From assembly GCA_000434535.1 (NCBI GenBank), contig FR878652.1, forward strand, positions 1 through 13,216: DNA of 13,216 nt, given 5' to 3'. The DNA is from Collinsella sp. CAG:166 (GTDB taxonomy: Bacteria > Actinomycetota > Coriobacteriia > Coriobacteriales > Coriobacteriaceae). Below are positions 1 through 6,224 of the stretch, piece after piece. Position 1 is the first letter of the stretch, and every line of letters starts with the position of its first letter. The notes under the pieces are model-generated. The model worked only from the letters and a program-made list of their open reading frames with translations, did not search any database and had not been told where the DNA came from. The translations under genes were made by a program, and so were the position numbers.

Positions 1-6
1 AAAATA

Positions 7-31
7 AACCTGTCCCTTTTTGGTAGGTTTC
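7..31. repeat. GGGAC-type palindromic repeat, partial
   Basis: AAACCT (7-12) and AGGTTT form a 6-bp inverted repeat around a T-rich loop that contains CTGTCCC, the complement of GGGACAG. The same GGGACAGG core recurs in the hairpin at 10888-10924, and related GGGACxxTCCTT cores occur at 1316-1375. It probably lies behind the unseen upstream gene and may act as its terminator, but the window starts too close to tell. Confidence 0.35.
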
Positions 32-45
32 GGGGTGACAAGGGG

Positions 46-74
46 TTGCACTTTAGCGTGCGACAGCGGATAAT
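46..74 (+). promoter_or_regulatory. possible promoter of the DAHP synthase gene
   Basis: A weak -35 element TTGCAC (46-51) is followed after 17 bases by GATAAT (69-74), one base off the -10 consensus. This would place the transcription start near 81 and leave a leader of roughly 48 bases before the ATG at 129. The -10 is good, the -35 poor. No attenuator or T-box-like structure is evident in the short leader. Confidence 0.35.
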
Positions 75-128
75 GCCGAGCATTCGACAATACGCTTATT
101 GCTCTTTCTATAGATTGAGGAGACCCCT

Positions 129-1160
129 ATGGCCATGGAATTCAAACGCAGGCTGCCGATCCCCATGGAGATCCGCGAGGAAATGCCACTTTCTGCCGAG
201 CTTACCGCCAAAAAGCAGGCATTTGACGCCGAGGTCGCCAAAGTCTTTACCGGCGAGGACGCACGCAAGGTGCTCATCATCGGCCCGTGCTCTGCCGACC
301 GCGAGGATTCGGTGCTTGAGTACATGAACCGACTGGCCAAGACCGCCGAGGAGGTCAAGGACAAGCTCATCATCATTCCGCGCGTCTACACCAACAAGCC
401 GCGCACCAAGGGCACCGGCTACAAGGGCCTGCTGCACAACCCCAACCCCGAGGCTCCCGACGATCTGCTCGAGGGCGTCAAGGCCATCCGCCATATGCAC
501 CTGCGCGTTATTGAGGAAACGGGCTTCTTCACCGCCGACGAGATGCTCTATCCGTCCAACTACCAATACCTCGTCGACCTGCTGAGCTATGTTGCCGTGG
601 GCGCACGCTCGGTCGAAAACCAGGAGCATCGCCTGGTGTCGAGCGGCATTTCGGTACCCGTTGGCATGAAGAATCCCACTGCCGGCTCTACCACCGTTAT
701 GCTCAACTCCATTTACGCCGCGCAGGCGCACCAGAGCTTCATCTTCCGCAACTGGGAGGTCGAGTGCGACGGCAATCCGCTCGCGCACGCCGTTATGCGC
801 GGCTACATCGGTCTCGATGGGCGCACCTACCCCAACTACCACTACGAACACCTGGAACGCCTGGCCGAACGCTATACCGAGCATGCCGGCTATGCCAATC
901 CGGCAGCGGTCATCGACTGCAACCACGACAACTCGGGCAAGCGTCCGCTGGAGCAGTATCGCATTTGCAAGGAGGTGCTCGACAGCTGCCGCCGCAACGA
1001 GTCCATCTCCAAGCTGGTCAAGGGCTTTATGATCGAGTCCTACCTGGAGGACGGCAACCAGCCGGTCGACGGCGGTGTCTTTGGCAAGTCGATCACCGAC
1101 CCGTGCCTGGGCTGGGAAAAGACCGACTACCTCATCCACGAGATCGCGGAGCGGGTTTAG
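129..1160 (+). CDS. aroF: type I DAHP synthase (3-deoxy-7-phosphoheptulonate synthase)
   Basis: This cytoplasmic enzyme condenses phosphoenolpyruvate with erythrose 4-phosphate to DAHP, the first step of the shikimate pathway. The 343-residue product has the length and motifs of the AroF/AroG/AroH class: GPCS at 52-55 with metal-binding C54, RVYTNKPRT near 85-93 (substrate-binding R85 and K90), GMKNPT with K181, the DCNHDNSGK segment with H266, MIESYL with E303, and ITDPC with D324. These match the metal and PEP ligands of E. coli AroG. A good Shine-Dalgarno (GAGGAG, 117-122) lies 6 bases before the ATG at 129; an in-frame ATG at 135 is less well spaced. The gene stands alone, converges on pdxST and ends in a strong terminator. 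The paralogue type and its feedback inhibitor cannot be told from sequence, so the symbol is by class only. Confidence 0.95.
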   Translation: MAMEFKRRLPIPMEIREEMPLSAELTAKKQAFDAEVAKVFTGEDARKVLIIGPCSADREDSVLEYMNRLAKTAEEVKDKLIIIPRVYTNKPRTKGTGYKGLLHNPNPEAPDDLLEGVKAIRHMHLRVIEETGFFTADEMLYPSNYQYLVDLLSYVAVGARSVENQEHRLVSSGISVPVGMKNPTAGSTTVMLNSIYAAQAHQSFIFRNWEVECDGNPLAHAVMRGYIGLDGRTYPNYHYEHLERLAERYTEHAGYANPAAVIDCNHDNSGKRPLEQYRICKEVLDSCRRNESISKLVKGFMIESYLEDGNQPVDGGVFGKSITDPCLGWEKTDYLIHEIAERV

Positions 1161-1199
1161 TTACGCGGGCCGCATTTGGACAATCTGACGTTCAACTTC

Positions 1200-1232
1200 A
1201 AGGGCGCGACCAGAAGGTCAGCGCCCTTTTGT
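1200..1232 (+). terminator. intrinsic terminator of the DAHP synthase gene
   Basis: AAGGGCGC (1200-1207) pairs with GCGCCCTT (1221-1228). GACC (1208-1211) and GGTC (1216-1219) extend the stem around an AGAA tetraloop, with one bulged A at 1220. TTTTGTTT follows directly. It begins 40 bases after the stop codon. The stretch 1233-1307 beyond it holds nothing I recognise. Confidence 0.9.
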
Positions 1233-1307
1233 TTCACGTCACCTTGCCTCAAATGCGACCCGCTCGCTGTCCGTCCTCTGCCTGCGGCGTTGTCTTGCTC
1301 CGGATGC

Positions 1308-1386
1308 GGCAGTTAGGGACGTTCCTTTTCTGCCGGCAGCTTGGGACACTCCTTGTAGTCATTGGGGACGTTCTTAAACGACTACA
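1308..1386. repeat. tandem GGGAC-type palindromic repeats (REP-like)
   Basis: Three related cores follow one another: GGGACGTTCCTTTT (1316-1329), GGGACACTCCTT (1343-1354) and GGGGACGTTCTT (1364-1375). The first is enclosed by GGCAG (1308-1312) and CTGCC (1330-1334), the third by TGTAGTC (1354-1360) and GACTACA (1380-1386), so each can form a hairpin. Between the first two lies the 10-bp palindrome CTGCCGGCAG (1330-1339). This resembles intergenic palindromic repeats mobilised by REP-associated (Y1) transposases. No transposase is in the window, so the mechanism is an inference. Confidence 0.55.
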
Positions 1387-1389
1387 TAG

Positions 1390-1459
1390 AACAAGAGTGG
1401 ATGATCTCCCGGTTTGAGCCTGCATTCAAGCTCAAAGTGGGAGATCATCCACTCTCGTT
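1390..1459. repeat. 70-bp near-perfect palindrome between convergent genes
   Basis: A perfect 17-bp arm, AGAGTGGATGATCTCCC (1394-1410), is mirrored at 1439-1455. Inside it, after a 2x2 mismatch, TTTGAGC (1413-1419) pairs with GCTCAAA (1430-1436) around a 10-base loop. Outside it, the symmetry continues for four more bases with one mismatch, giving arms of about 30 bp. On neither strand is it followed by a clear run of T, so it is not a textbook terminator, although it sits where pdxST transcription should end. A MITE or REP-type element is the better guess. Confidence 0.75.
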
Positions 1460-1479
1460 TCGTTTGTTGATTTCGATGC

Positions 1480-2067
1480 CTACATTTGTAGGAACAGTTC
1501 GTGGAGGCGGGTATCGTCGTCGAGCTCGGGGTGGAAGGTTACGCCGAGCTGGTTGCCCTGACGGGCGGCGACGATACGGCCGTCGACTTTCGCTAAGGCC
1601 TTGGCATTGCCGTGCACTTCGACGATGCGGGGTGCACGGATAAATGTTAATGGCACTTCACCGTCGATGCCGGACACCTGGCCCTTGGTGCGAAAACTGC
1701 CGAGCTGTCTGCCATAAGCGTTGCGCTCAACGAGTACGTTCATGGTTGCTAGGCGCGGCGTTCCCTTATCGTCGTGTGCGGCAAGATCGCGCGCCAATAG
1801 AATCAAGCCGGCGCAGGTGCCAAGGACGGGCATGCCTTCAACAATGTGGGTGCGAAGCTCCTCGAGCATGTCTAACTCATCAAGCAGCTTCCCTTGAACG
1901 GTAGACTCGCCGCCGGGAAGTACCAGACGGTCAAAGTCCTGCTTCAAATCAGCCGCCTGCCTCAGCTCAATACAACGTGCGCCCAGCTCGGATAGTCTTG
2001 CCTCGTGCTCGGCAAAAGCACCTTGGACCGCCAGCACGGCGACCGTCTGGTCTGCATAATCGCTCAT
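1480..2067 (-). CDS. pdxT: PLP synthase glutaminase subunit PdxT
   Basis: PdxT hydrolyses glutamine and channels the ammonia to PdxS for one-step synthesis of pyridoxal 5'-phosphate (the DXP-independent vitamin B6 route). The 195-residue product is a class I glutamine amidotransferase: the oxyanion-loop motif PGGEST at 51-56, the nucleophile elbow GTCAGLILL with C85, and the FHPE motif with H179 and E181 completing the triad. A Shine-Dalgarno AAAGGAT lies about 6 bases before the start. It follows pdxS by 20 bases on the same strand, so the two are one operon and the subunits are made together. The stop codon lies within a small palindrome, CCTACATTTGTAGG (1479-1492). Confidence 0.97.
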   Translation of the reverse strand: MSDYADQTVAVLAVQGAFAEHEARLSELGARCIELRQAADLKQDFDRLVLPGGESTVQGKLLDELDMLEELRTHIVEGMPVLGTCAGLILLARDLAAHDDKGTPRLATMNVLVERNAYGRQLGSFRTKGQVSGIDGEVPLTFIRAPRIVEVHGNAKALAKVDGRIVAARQGNQLGVTFHPELDDDTRLHELFLQM

Positions 2068-2087
2068 GTGCGATCCTTTCTGCTGGA

Positions 2088-2978
2088 CTAGCGCCCGCGT
2101 TCCTCCATGATGATCTCGATTTCGTCGGCGTTGATGCCCACCATGGCCTCGCCCAGGTCCTCCGAAAGCTCGGCGATGAGCTTGGCATCGGTGAAGTTTG
2201 CCACGGCCTTGACGATGGCGGCTGCGCGCTTGGCGGGGTCGCCGCTCTTAAAGATGCCCGAGCCGACAAAGACGCCTTCGGCGCCCAGCTGCATCATCAG
2301 CGCGGCGTCGGCGGGGGTCGCTACGCCGCCGGCGGCAAAGTTCACGACGGGAAGCTTGCCCGTGGCATGGACCTCGCGCACCAGCTCGACCGGAACCTGC
2401 AGTTGCTTGGCTGCCTCAAAGAGCTCGTCGTCGCGCAGGGCAACTACGTCGCGGATCTGCTTTTGGATTTTGCGCATGTGACGCACGGCCTGAACGACGT
2501 CGCCCGTACCCGGCTCACCCTTGGTGCGAATCATCGTGGCGCCTTCGGCAACACGGCGCAGCGCCTCGCCCAGATCACGGGCGCCGCAGACAAACGGCAC
2601 GTCAAACTGGGTCTTGTCGATGTGATAGACGTCATCGGCAGGGGAGAGAACCTCGGACTCGTCGATGTAATCGATCTCGATGGCCTGCAGGACCTGCGCC
2701 TCGACGATGTGACCGATGCGGCACTTGGCCATGACGGGGATGGAGACGGCCTCCTGGATGCCCTTGATCATCTTGGGGTCGCTCATGCGCGAGACGCCGC
2801 CTGCGGCACGGATGTCGGCCGGGATGCGCTCGAGAGCCATGACGGCGCAGGCGCCTGCCTCCTCGGCGATGCGTGCCTGCTCGGGCGTGGTGACGTCCAT
2901 GATGACGCCGCCCTTGAGCATCTGCGCGAGTTCGCGATTGAGTTTGACGCGATCGGCCTTGCTGGTCTGTTCTGCCAT
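2088..2978 (-). CDS. pdxS: PLP synthase subunit PdxS (synthase)
   Basis: PdxS builds pyridoxal 5'-phosphate from ribose 5-phosphate, glyceraldehyde 3-phosphate and ammonia delivered by PdxT. In known structures it is a dodecamer of TIM barrels decorated by PdxT. The 296-residue product carries the family's key residues: D28 in MDVTTPEQ, the first Schiff-base lysine K85 in PVMAKCRIGH, and the second lysine K153 in RTKGEPGTG. The phosphate-binding glycine-rich segments are at NFAAGGVATP and GVFVGSGIF. I place the start at 2978 because AAGGGAG lies 5 bases upstream and the length fits the family. An upstream in-frame start at 3020 would add 14 unlikely residues. It is the first gene of pdxST, divergent from the regulator gene at 3124. 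Confidence 0.97.
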   Translation of the reverse strand: MAEQTSKADRVKLNRELAQMLKGGVIMDVTTPEQARIAEEAGACAVMALERIPADIRAAGGVSRMSDPKMIKGIQEAVSIPVMAKCRIGHIVEAQVLQAIEIDYIDESEVLSPADDVYHIDKTQFDVPFVCGARDLGEALRRVAEGATMIRTKGEPGTGDVVQAVRHMRKIQKQIRDVVALRDDELFEAAKQLQVPVELVREVHATGKLPVVNFAAGGVATPADAALMMQLGAEGVFVGSGIFKSGDPAKRAAAIVKAVANFTDAKLIAELSEDLGEAMVGINADEIEIIMEERGR

Positions 2979-2990
2979 GGTTGCTCCCTT

Positions 2991-3123
2991 GGTTGGCATG
3001 TGCATTGCTTGACGGAACATCCTATCGGGGAGCTGGGTATGGCAAAATACTCAGTTTTCGAGATAATAATAAGGTCAACTTAATACCAGATTGAACAGCT
3101 CGATAAGGTCAGGTGGTAAACTC
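2991..3123. promoter_or_regulatory. divergent pdxST / pdxR control region with 34-bp spaced direct repeats
   Basis: This AT-richer gap separates pdxS (minus) from the MocR regulator gene (plus). The 9-bp word ATAAGGTCA occurs at 3069-3077 and again at 3103-3111, exactly 34 bp apart. MocR/GabR proteins are known to bind two direct half-sites at about this spacing. On the minus strand, TTCAAT followed after 18 bases by TATTAT makes a possible pdxS promoter that overlaps the first repeat. For pdxR I find a GATAAT (3062-3067) but no convincing -35. Self-repression plus activation of pdxST is the usual arrangement in this family. Function here is inferred. Confidence 0.6.
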
Positions 3124-4563
3124 ATGCTTGACTACAATTTGGAAAAACGCGGCGAAGCATCGCTTTATGAGTATGTTTACCAGCAAATTCGAGATGATAT
3201 TGTTGCTGGACGTATTGCGGCGGGGGAGCATCTGCCGTCTAAGCGCACCTTTGCCAGTCATCTGGGAATCAGCGTCATTACTATCGAGAATGCATATAGC
3301 CAGTTACTTGCCGAGGGTTATATTTGCTCAAAGCCGCGGCGTGGCTACTACGCTTGCAGGCTTCCGGATGCACCGGTTTTGGCTTCGGCTGCGGAGGGCA
3401 TCGACCGAGATGCCGCCTCTGCGGGTCCCAGCGCGCATGATGTCAACGGACAGGTCGAGCGATTCGATGCACTTTCTCCTTCCGCTTTGGAGGCGGCGCG
3501 GCTTTGGCAAAGCGCACTACGGGCGACGCTGGCATCCGAAGATGAGCGCGAAATCTTTTCGCCCGCACCGGCGCAGGGCACCGCTCGGCTGCGACGCGCA
3601 ATTGCTCACCATCTGCGTGGGACGAGGGGCATGAATGTCGATCCCAACAACATTGTTATCGGTGCAGGCGCCCAGCTGCTCGATACCATGTTGGTTCAGT
3701 TGCTTGGCGCTGACAAGGTGTATGCCGTTGAGGACCCGGGCTATTTGCGCCTGACGCGCATCTATCAGGCTATGGGCTGCAAAGTTCGACATATCCCGTT
3801 GGATGATGAGGGCGTGGACTTGAGCACTCTGCAGAAAAGCGGGACCGATGTCCTTCACCTGATGCCGTCCCATCAGTATCCGACTGGCCTTGTGACGAGC
3901 ATTGCGCGGCGCTATGCGCTTCTGAGCTGGGCCGCCGAGCGACCAGGTCGGTATCTCATCGAAGATGACTTTGATTGTGAGTTTCGCCTTGCCGGCAAGC
4001 CGATTCCCGCGCTCGCGTCGATCGATGCCGCCCAGTCGGTTATCTACACCAACACGTTTTCGAAGAGCCTTTCATCGGCGTTGCGTTTGGCGTACATGGT
4101 GTTGCCCGATGAGCTAATGGAGCGGTTTAGGCGCAACCTTGGTTTCTACGCCTCGTCGGTGAGCTCTGTTGACCAGGTCGCTTTGGCGCGTTTGCTGGAA
4201 TCGGGTGATTACGAGCGACATGTGAACCGCGTGCGCGTTCGTGCTCGCGAGGCGCGTGATGGCCTGATGGCGATTGTGCGGAAGGTATTTCCGGCAGGAG
4301 AAGTCTCGATCGAGCATGCAGACGCGGGCCTTTACTGCACCGTGGTTGCGGAGCGCGGAGCGGGCGGAAGCACTTTTGCACGGGCCCTCACGCGCTCGAG
4401 CATCTCTTTTATCGATATCGGTGACTGTTTTTGGTGTGCCGATGGCGCATCTGTCCCTGAAAACTCAAGTCAAATTCTTGTTCAGTATGACGATTTGAGT
4501 CCAAAAGCGCTAAATACCTTGGAATCGCAGCTAATGGGAGCGCTCTGCAATCTAAGTGAGTAG
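3124..4563 (+). CDS. pdxR: MocR-family transcriptional regulator of PLP synthesis (PdxR)
   Basis: MocR proteins fuse a GntR-type winged helix to a PLP-binding aminotransferase-like domain and use PLP as effector. Residues about 10-80 form the winged helix (LYEYVYQQI, LPSKRTFASHLGIS, AYSQLLAEGYI). The type I fold runs from about 110 to the end, with EDPGYL near 203-208, the EDDFDCEFR motif at 280-288 and the PLP lysine K314 in TFSKSLSSALRL. The divergent pdxST operon makes PdxR the natural identity. The ATG at 3124 follows AGGTGG (3111-3116) by 7 bases; a TTG at 3091 would add 11 residues and overlap the second operator repeat. The product is 479 residues. Its last residues, N-L-S-E-stop, are encoded by the left end of a 124-bp repeat, so the native C-terminus may have been altered by insertion of the element. 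Confidence 0.9.
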   Translation: MLDYNLEKRGEASLYEYVYQQIRDDIVAGRIAAGEHLPSKRTFASHLGISVITIENAYSQLLAEGYICSKPRRGYYACRLPDAPVLASAAEGIDRDAASAGPSAHDVNGQVERFDALSPSALEAARLWQSALRATLASEDEREIFSPAPAQGTARLRRAIAHHLRGTRGMNVDPNNIVIGAGAQLLDTMLVQLLGADKVYAVEDPGYLRLTRIYQAMGCKVRHIPLDDEGVDLSTLQKSGTDVLHLMPSHQYPTGLVTSIARRYALLSWAAERPGRYLIEDDFDCEFRLAGKPIPALASIDAAQSVIYTNTFSKSLSSALRLAYMVLPDELMERFRRNLGFYASSVSSVDQVALARLLESGDYERHVNRVRVRAREARDGLMAIVRKVFPAGEVSIEHADAGLYCTVVAERGAGGSTFARALTRSSISFIDIGDCFWCADGASVPENSSQILVQYDDLSPKALNTLESQLMGALCNLSE

Positions 4564-4672
4564 GCTTTTGGAACTTTGGCGACCAGGCAGTTTTGTAACA
4601 AGCTATCTACCTGCGGTTTTGAAAAGCAGGATGACCGGGCTGCTCGGGATGTTCAAAAAAGTCTACTCACTT
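4549..4672. repeat. 124-bp repeat with inverted ends, copy A
   Basis: Copy A aligns without gaps to copy B at 5969-6092, with about 101 of 124 bases matching by hand count. Its ends are inverted repeats: TAAGTGAGTAGGCTTTTGG near the left end is mirrored by AAAAAAGTCTACTCACTT at the right. The left end is read as the last four codons and TAG stop of pdxR. The interior holds CCTGC (4610-4614) and GCAGG (4626-4630), another possible stem. No convincing target-site duplication is seen at the borders. As RNA it would fold into a long hairpin just after the stop. MITE-like element or selected 3'-end structure are both possible. Confidence 0.85.
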
Positions 4673-4697
4673 GTCGCGCAAAGCTTCTGCATGAGAA

Positions 4698-4798
4698 AAA
4701 AATGGAGTTTTCAACAGAACTTCGTCCAGCTCTCGGCAAGCTTTTGGCCAGTTGGGGAGGGCTGTTGAAAACTTGGCAGTCCGTTCGGCACCATTTTT
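4698..4798. repeat. nested inverted repeat upstream of the nuclease-like gene
   Basis: GTTTTCAACAG (4707-4717) is exactly mirrored by CTGTTGAAAAC (4762-4772). An outer pair, AAAAATGG (4698-4705) and CCATTTTT (4791-4798), encloses it asymmetrically. The unit spans about 100 bp and looks like another small palindromic element or its remnant. No coding frame in 4673-4849 looks real. Confidence 0.55.
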
Positions 4799-4814
4799 GG
4801 CGCGTTCGCGCCAA
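4797..4814. promoter_or_regulatory. 18-bp dyad, candidate operator
   Basis: TTGGCGCGTTCGCGCCAA is perfectly symmetric apart from its central TT, with arms of 8 bp. A two-base centre suits a protein-binding DNA site better than an RNA hairpin. It ends about 40 bases before the start of the nuclease-like gene, a place where a repressor could act. No regulator is identified. Confidence 0.4.
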
Positions 4815-4855
4815 TGCGTGACTGACTGGGTTGAAATTCGTGTTTTCCTGTGCCT

Positions 4856-5983
4856 ATGAAAGATCTACTTTGTGACATATCGGCTTTTAGGTACTGGCGT
4901 TTGCCCCCTCAGGTCCGCGCTCTGTGTCCGCCGCTTCCACGACCGGAAGAAGACCGGCAGCGATATGATCTCGCCCGCAACCCGACGGCTGCGGTCGCGC
5001 TCGGTTTTCCGTTGTATACATTGGTTCAGACGAGAAACAAACGGACTTGTCCTGCCAGCATTAGGCAGCGGCTGTTTCTTGGTGAGCTTCCCAGGGAATC
5101 CGTACTGGAAACGGAGCATGGGTTTTTGATTACGTCTCCTCTACTGACGGTATTCATCATGTCGCGGCATCTGACGGATCTTCAGCTTCTTTTGGTATTG
5201 GCGGAGATGTGTGGCTTGTTTGCGGTGTGCGCTCTGCCTGCGGCACTTGAGGCGGAGCTTTCGCGTGCAATTGATTCGGGCGCGATCTCGACAACGTTCG
5301 GTTGGGTGCGCTGCCCGTCCGAGGACGGCACCGCCTCAAATTTATGGCGTCGAGACGCTTTGGTTTTGGGCGGAGACCTTGACCGTTTTTGTTCAGATGT
5401 TTGCGGGATACGTTACGGCAATAGATTTAGGACGGTGTCGCAACTCGTTCCATTGGGTGCCGCGTCGCCTTTTGAGGTCGAGGCGTATTTGCTACTTGCA
5501 CTGCCGCGATCCCTGGGAGGCGAAGGTTTTTGCGACATAGAGCTTAATGTTGAAGTGATGCTAAGCACAAGTGCTCGAGCGATTGTGGGAAAGTCCCGTG
5601 TATATATCGACATACTTCTGTCTTCGCCGGACGGCAGGCGACAGGTGGCCATTGAATGTCAGGGAAAGGCCTCGCACGGACGCGCAGGGGATGGCTTGCG
5701 TGACGCTGACCGCATGACGGCCCTTCAGGCCATGGGCTACGATGTGCTTCTCCTGACACACGGACAGATATCGGATGAGGATAGATTCCGCGCGATCGTT
5801 AAGGCCGTATGCAGGATGCTCGATGCTGAATATCGTGATAAAAGCTCAGATGAGCAAAGGGCTGAGACATTACTCAGGTCTGAACTATTCGTTGACTGGA
5901 CAAAATTGGGAGTAATCGACGGAAAGATGCCCGTTAGACACAAAATGGCTCGATCGTGGACGGCTGCGAATCTAAGTGAGTAG
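4856..5983 (+). CDS. uncharacterised protein with C-terminal PD-(D/E)XK (DUF559/Vsr-like) domain
   Basis: I do not recognise a named gene. The 375-residue product has two parts. Residues 1-125 (DISAFRYWRLPP, a SPLLTVFIMSRHL segment, then LAEMCGLFAV) resemble the N-terminal region of a protein family I associate with Coriobacteriia. Residues about 204-315 look like a DUF559/Vsr-type endonuclease fold: SPFEVEAYLLLALP with E207, YIDILL with D252, IECQGK with E267 and Q269, then a helix and MGYDVLLLTHGQI. The second catalytic pair is E-x-Q, with a lysine two residues later, so activity is uncertain. The start at 4856 (or GTG at 4850) has no clear Shine-Dalgarno. Codon choice is less biased than in neighbouring genes, hinting at acquisition. 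It sits between two 124-bp repeats, and the second supplies its N-L-S-E-stop end. Defence or toxin-antitoxin roles are possible but unproven. Confidence 0.7.
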   Translation: MKDLLCDISAFRYWRLPPQVRALCPPLPRPEEDRQRYDLARNPTAAVALGFPLYTLVQTRNKRTCPASIRQRLFLGELPRESVLETEHGFLITSPLLTVFIMSRHLTDLQLLLVLAEMCGLFAVCALPAALEAELSRAIDSGAISTTFGWVRCPSEDGTASNLWRRDALVLGGDLDRFCSDVCGIRYGNRFRTVSQLVPLGAASPFEVEAYLLLALPRSLGGEGFCDIELNVEVMLSTSARAIVGKSRVYIDILLSSPDGRRQVAIECQGKASHGRAGDGLRDADRMTALQAMGYDVLLLTHGQISDEDRFRAIVKAVCRMLDAEYRDKSSDEQRAETLLRSELFVDWTKLGVIDGKMPVRHKMARSWTAANLSE

Positions 5984-6092
5984 ACTTTTGGCACTTTGGC
6001 GACTAGGTCGTTTTGCAACAAGGCATTTACCTGCGGCTTTATAAAGTGATATGGATGGTCTGCTCGGCAAGTTCCAAAAAGTCTACTCACTT
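5969..6092. repeat. 124-bp repeat with inverted ends, copy B
   Basis: Copy B is the partner of the repeat at 4549-4672. Its ends are better preserved: CTAAGTGAGTAGACTTTTGG at the left is mirrored at the right by CCAAAAAGTCTACTCACTT followed by AG, with a single one-base gap. The left end encodes the final N-L-S-E and TAG stop of the nuclease-like gene, in the same frame as copy A does for pdxR. The 10-bp palindrome CTTTATAAAG lies inside. Differences from copy A cluster in the centre, while the outer 20 bases on each side are nearly identical, which suggests the ends are the functional part. Confidence 0.85.
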
Positions 6093-6160
6093 AGTTTTTG
6101 ACGAGAAGCCGATGCCGAAGGCGGTCCTATTTCAGGTAGTTAACAAGTTTGTGAGGCACG

Positions 6161-6191
6161 AAAAAGGCCCGAACCATGCGGTCCGGGCCTT
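6161..6191 (-). terminator. intrinsic terminator of the rubrerythrin gene
   Basis: AAGGCCCG (6164-6171) pairs with CGGGCCTT (6184-6191). After one A-C mismatch, ACC (6173-6175) pairs with GGT (6180-6182) around ATGC. On the minus strand the stem is followed by TTTTT (complement of 6161-6165). It lies about 34 bases beyond the rubrerythrin stop codon. Confidence 0.88.
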
Positions 6192-6224
6192 ATCGAGCTA
6201 GAAATTGTCTCTCAGGCGGCTGAC

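Noticed and set aside
108..1139. A 343-codon open frame on the minus strand opposite the DAHP synthase gene
   Set aside because: It is the antisense of a clear DAHP synthase with biased codons; no ribosome site or domain supports it.
1308..1386. A short CRISPR-like array
   Set aside because: The three units differ in sequence and spacing, are only about 12-14 bases long, and no cas genes are present; palindromic repeats explain them better.
1977..3083. A 368-codon open frame on the plus strand opposite pdxS
   Set aside because: It mirrors pdxS exactly, shows no family motif and would cross the divergent promoter region. PdxS and PdxT on the minus strand are unmistakable.
4556..4821. Short frames within and after repeat copy A
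   Set aside because: They span the repeat and the inverted-repeat region, have no ribosome site and resemble nothing. I treat this stretch as non-coding.
4549..6092. An insertion sequence or composite transposon with the nuclease-like protein as transposase
   Set aside because: The protein shows no DDE, HUH or serine/tyrosine recombinase motifs, the flanking repeats are direct copies of 124 bp, and no target-site duplication is visible.
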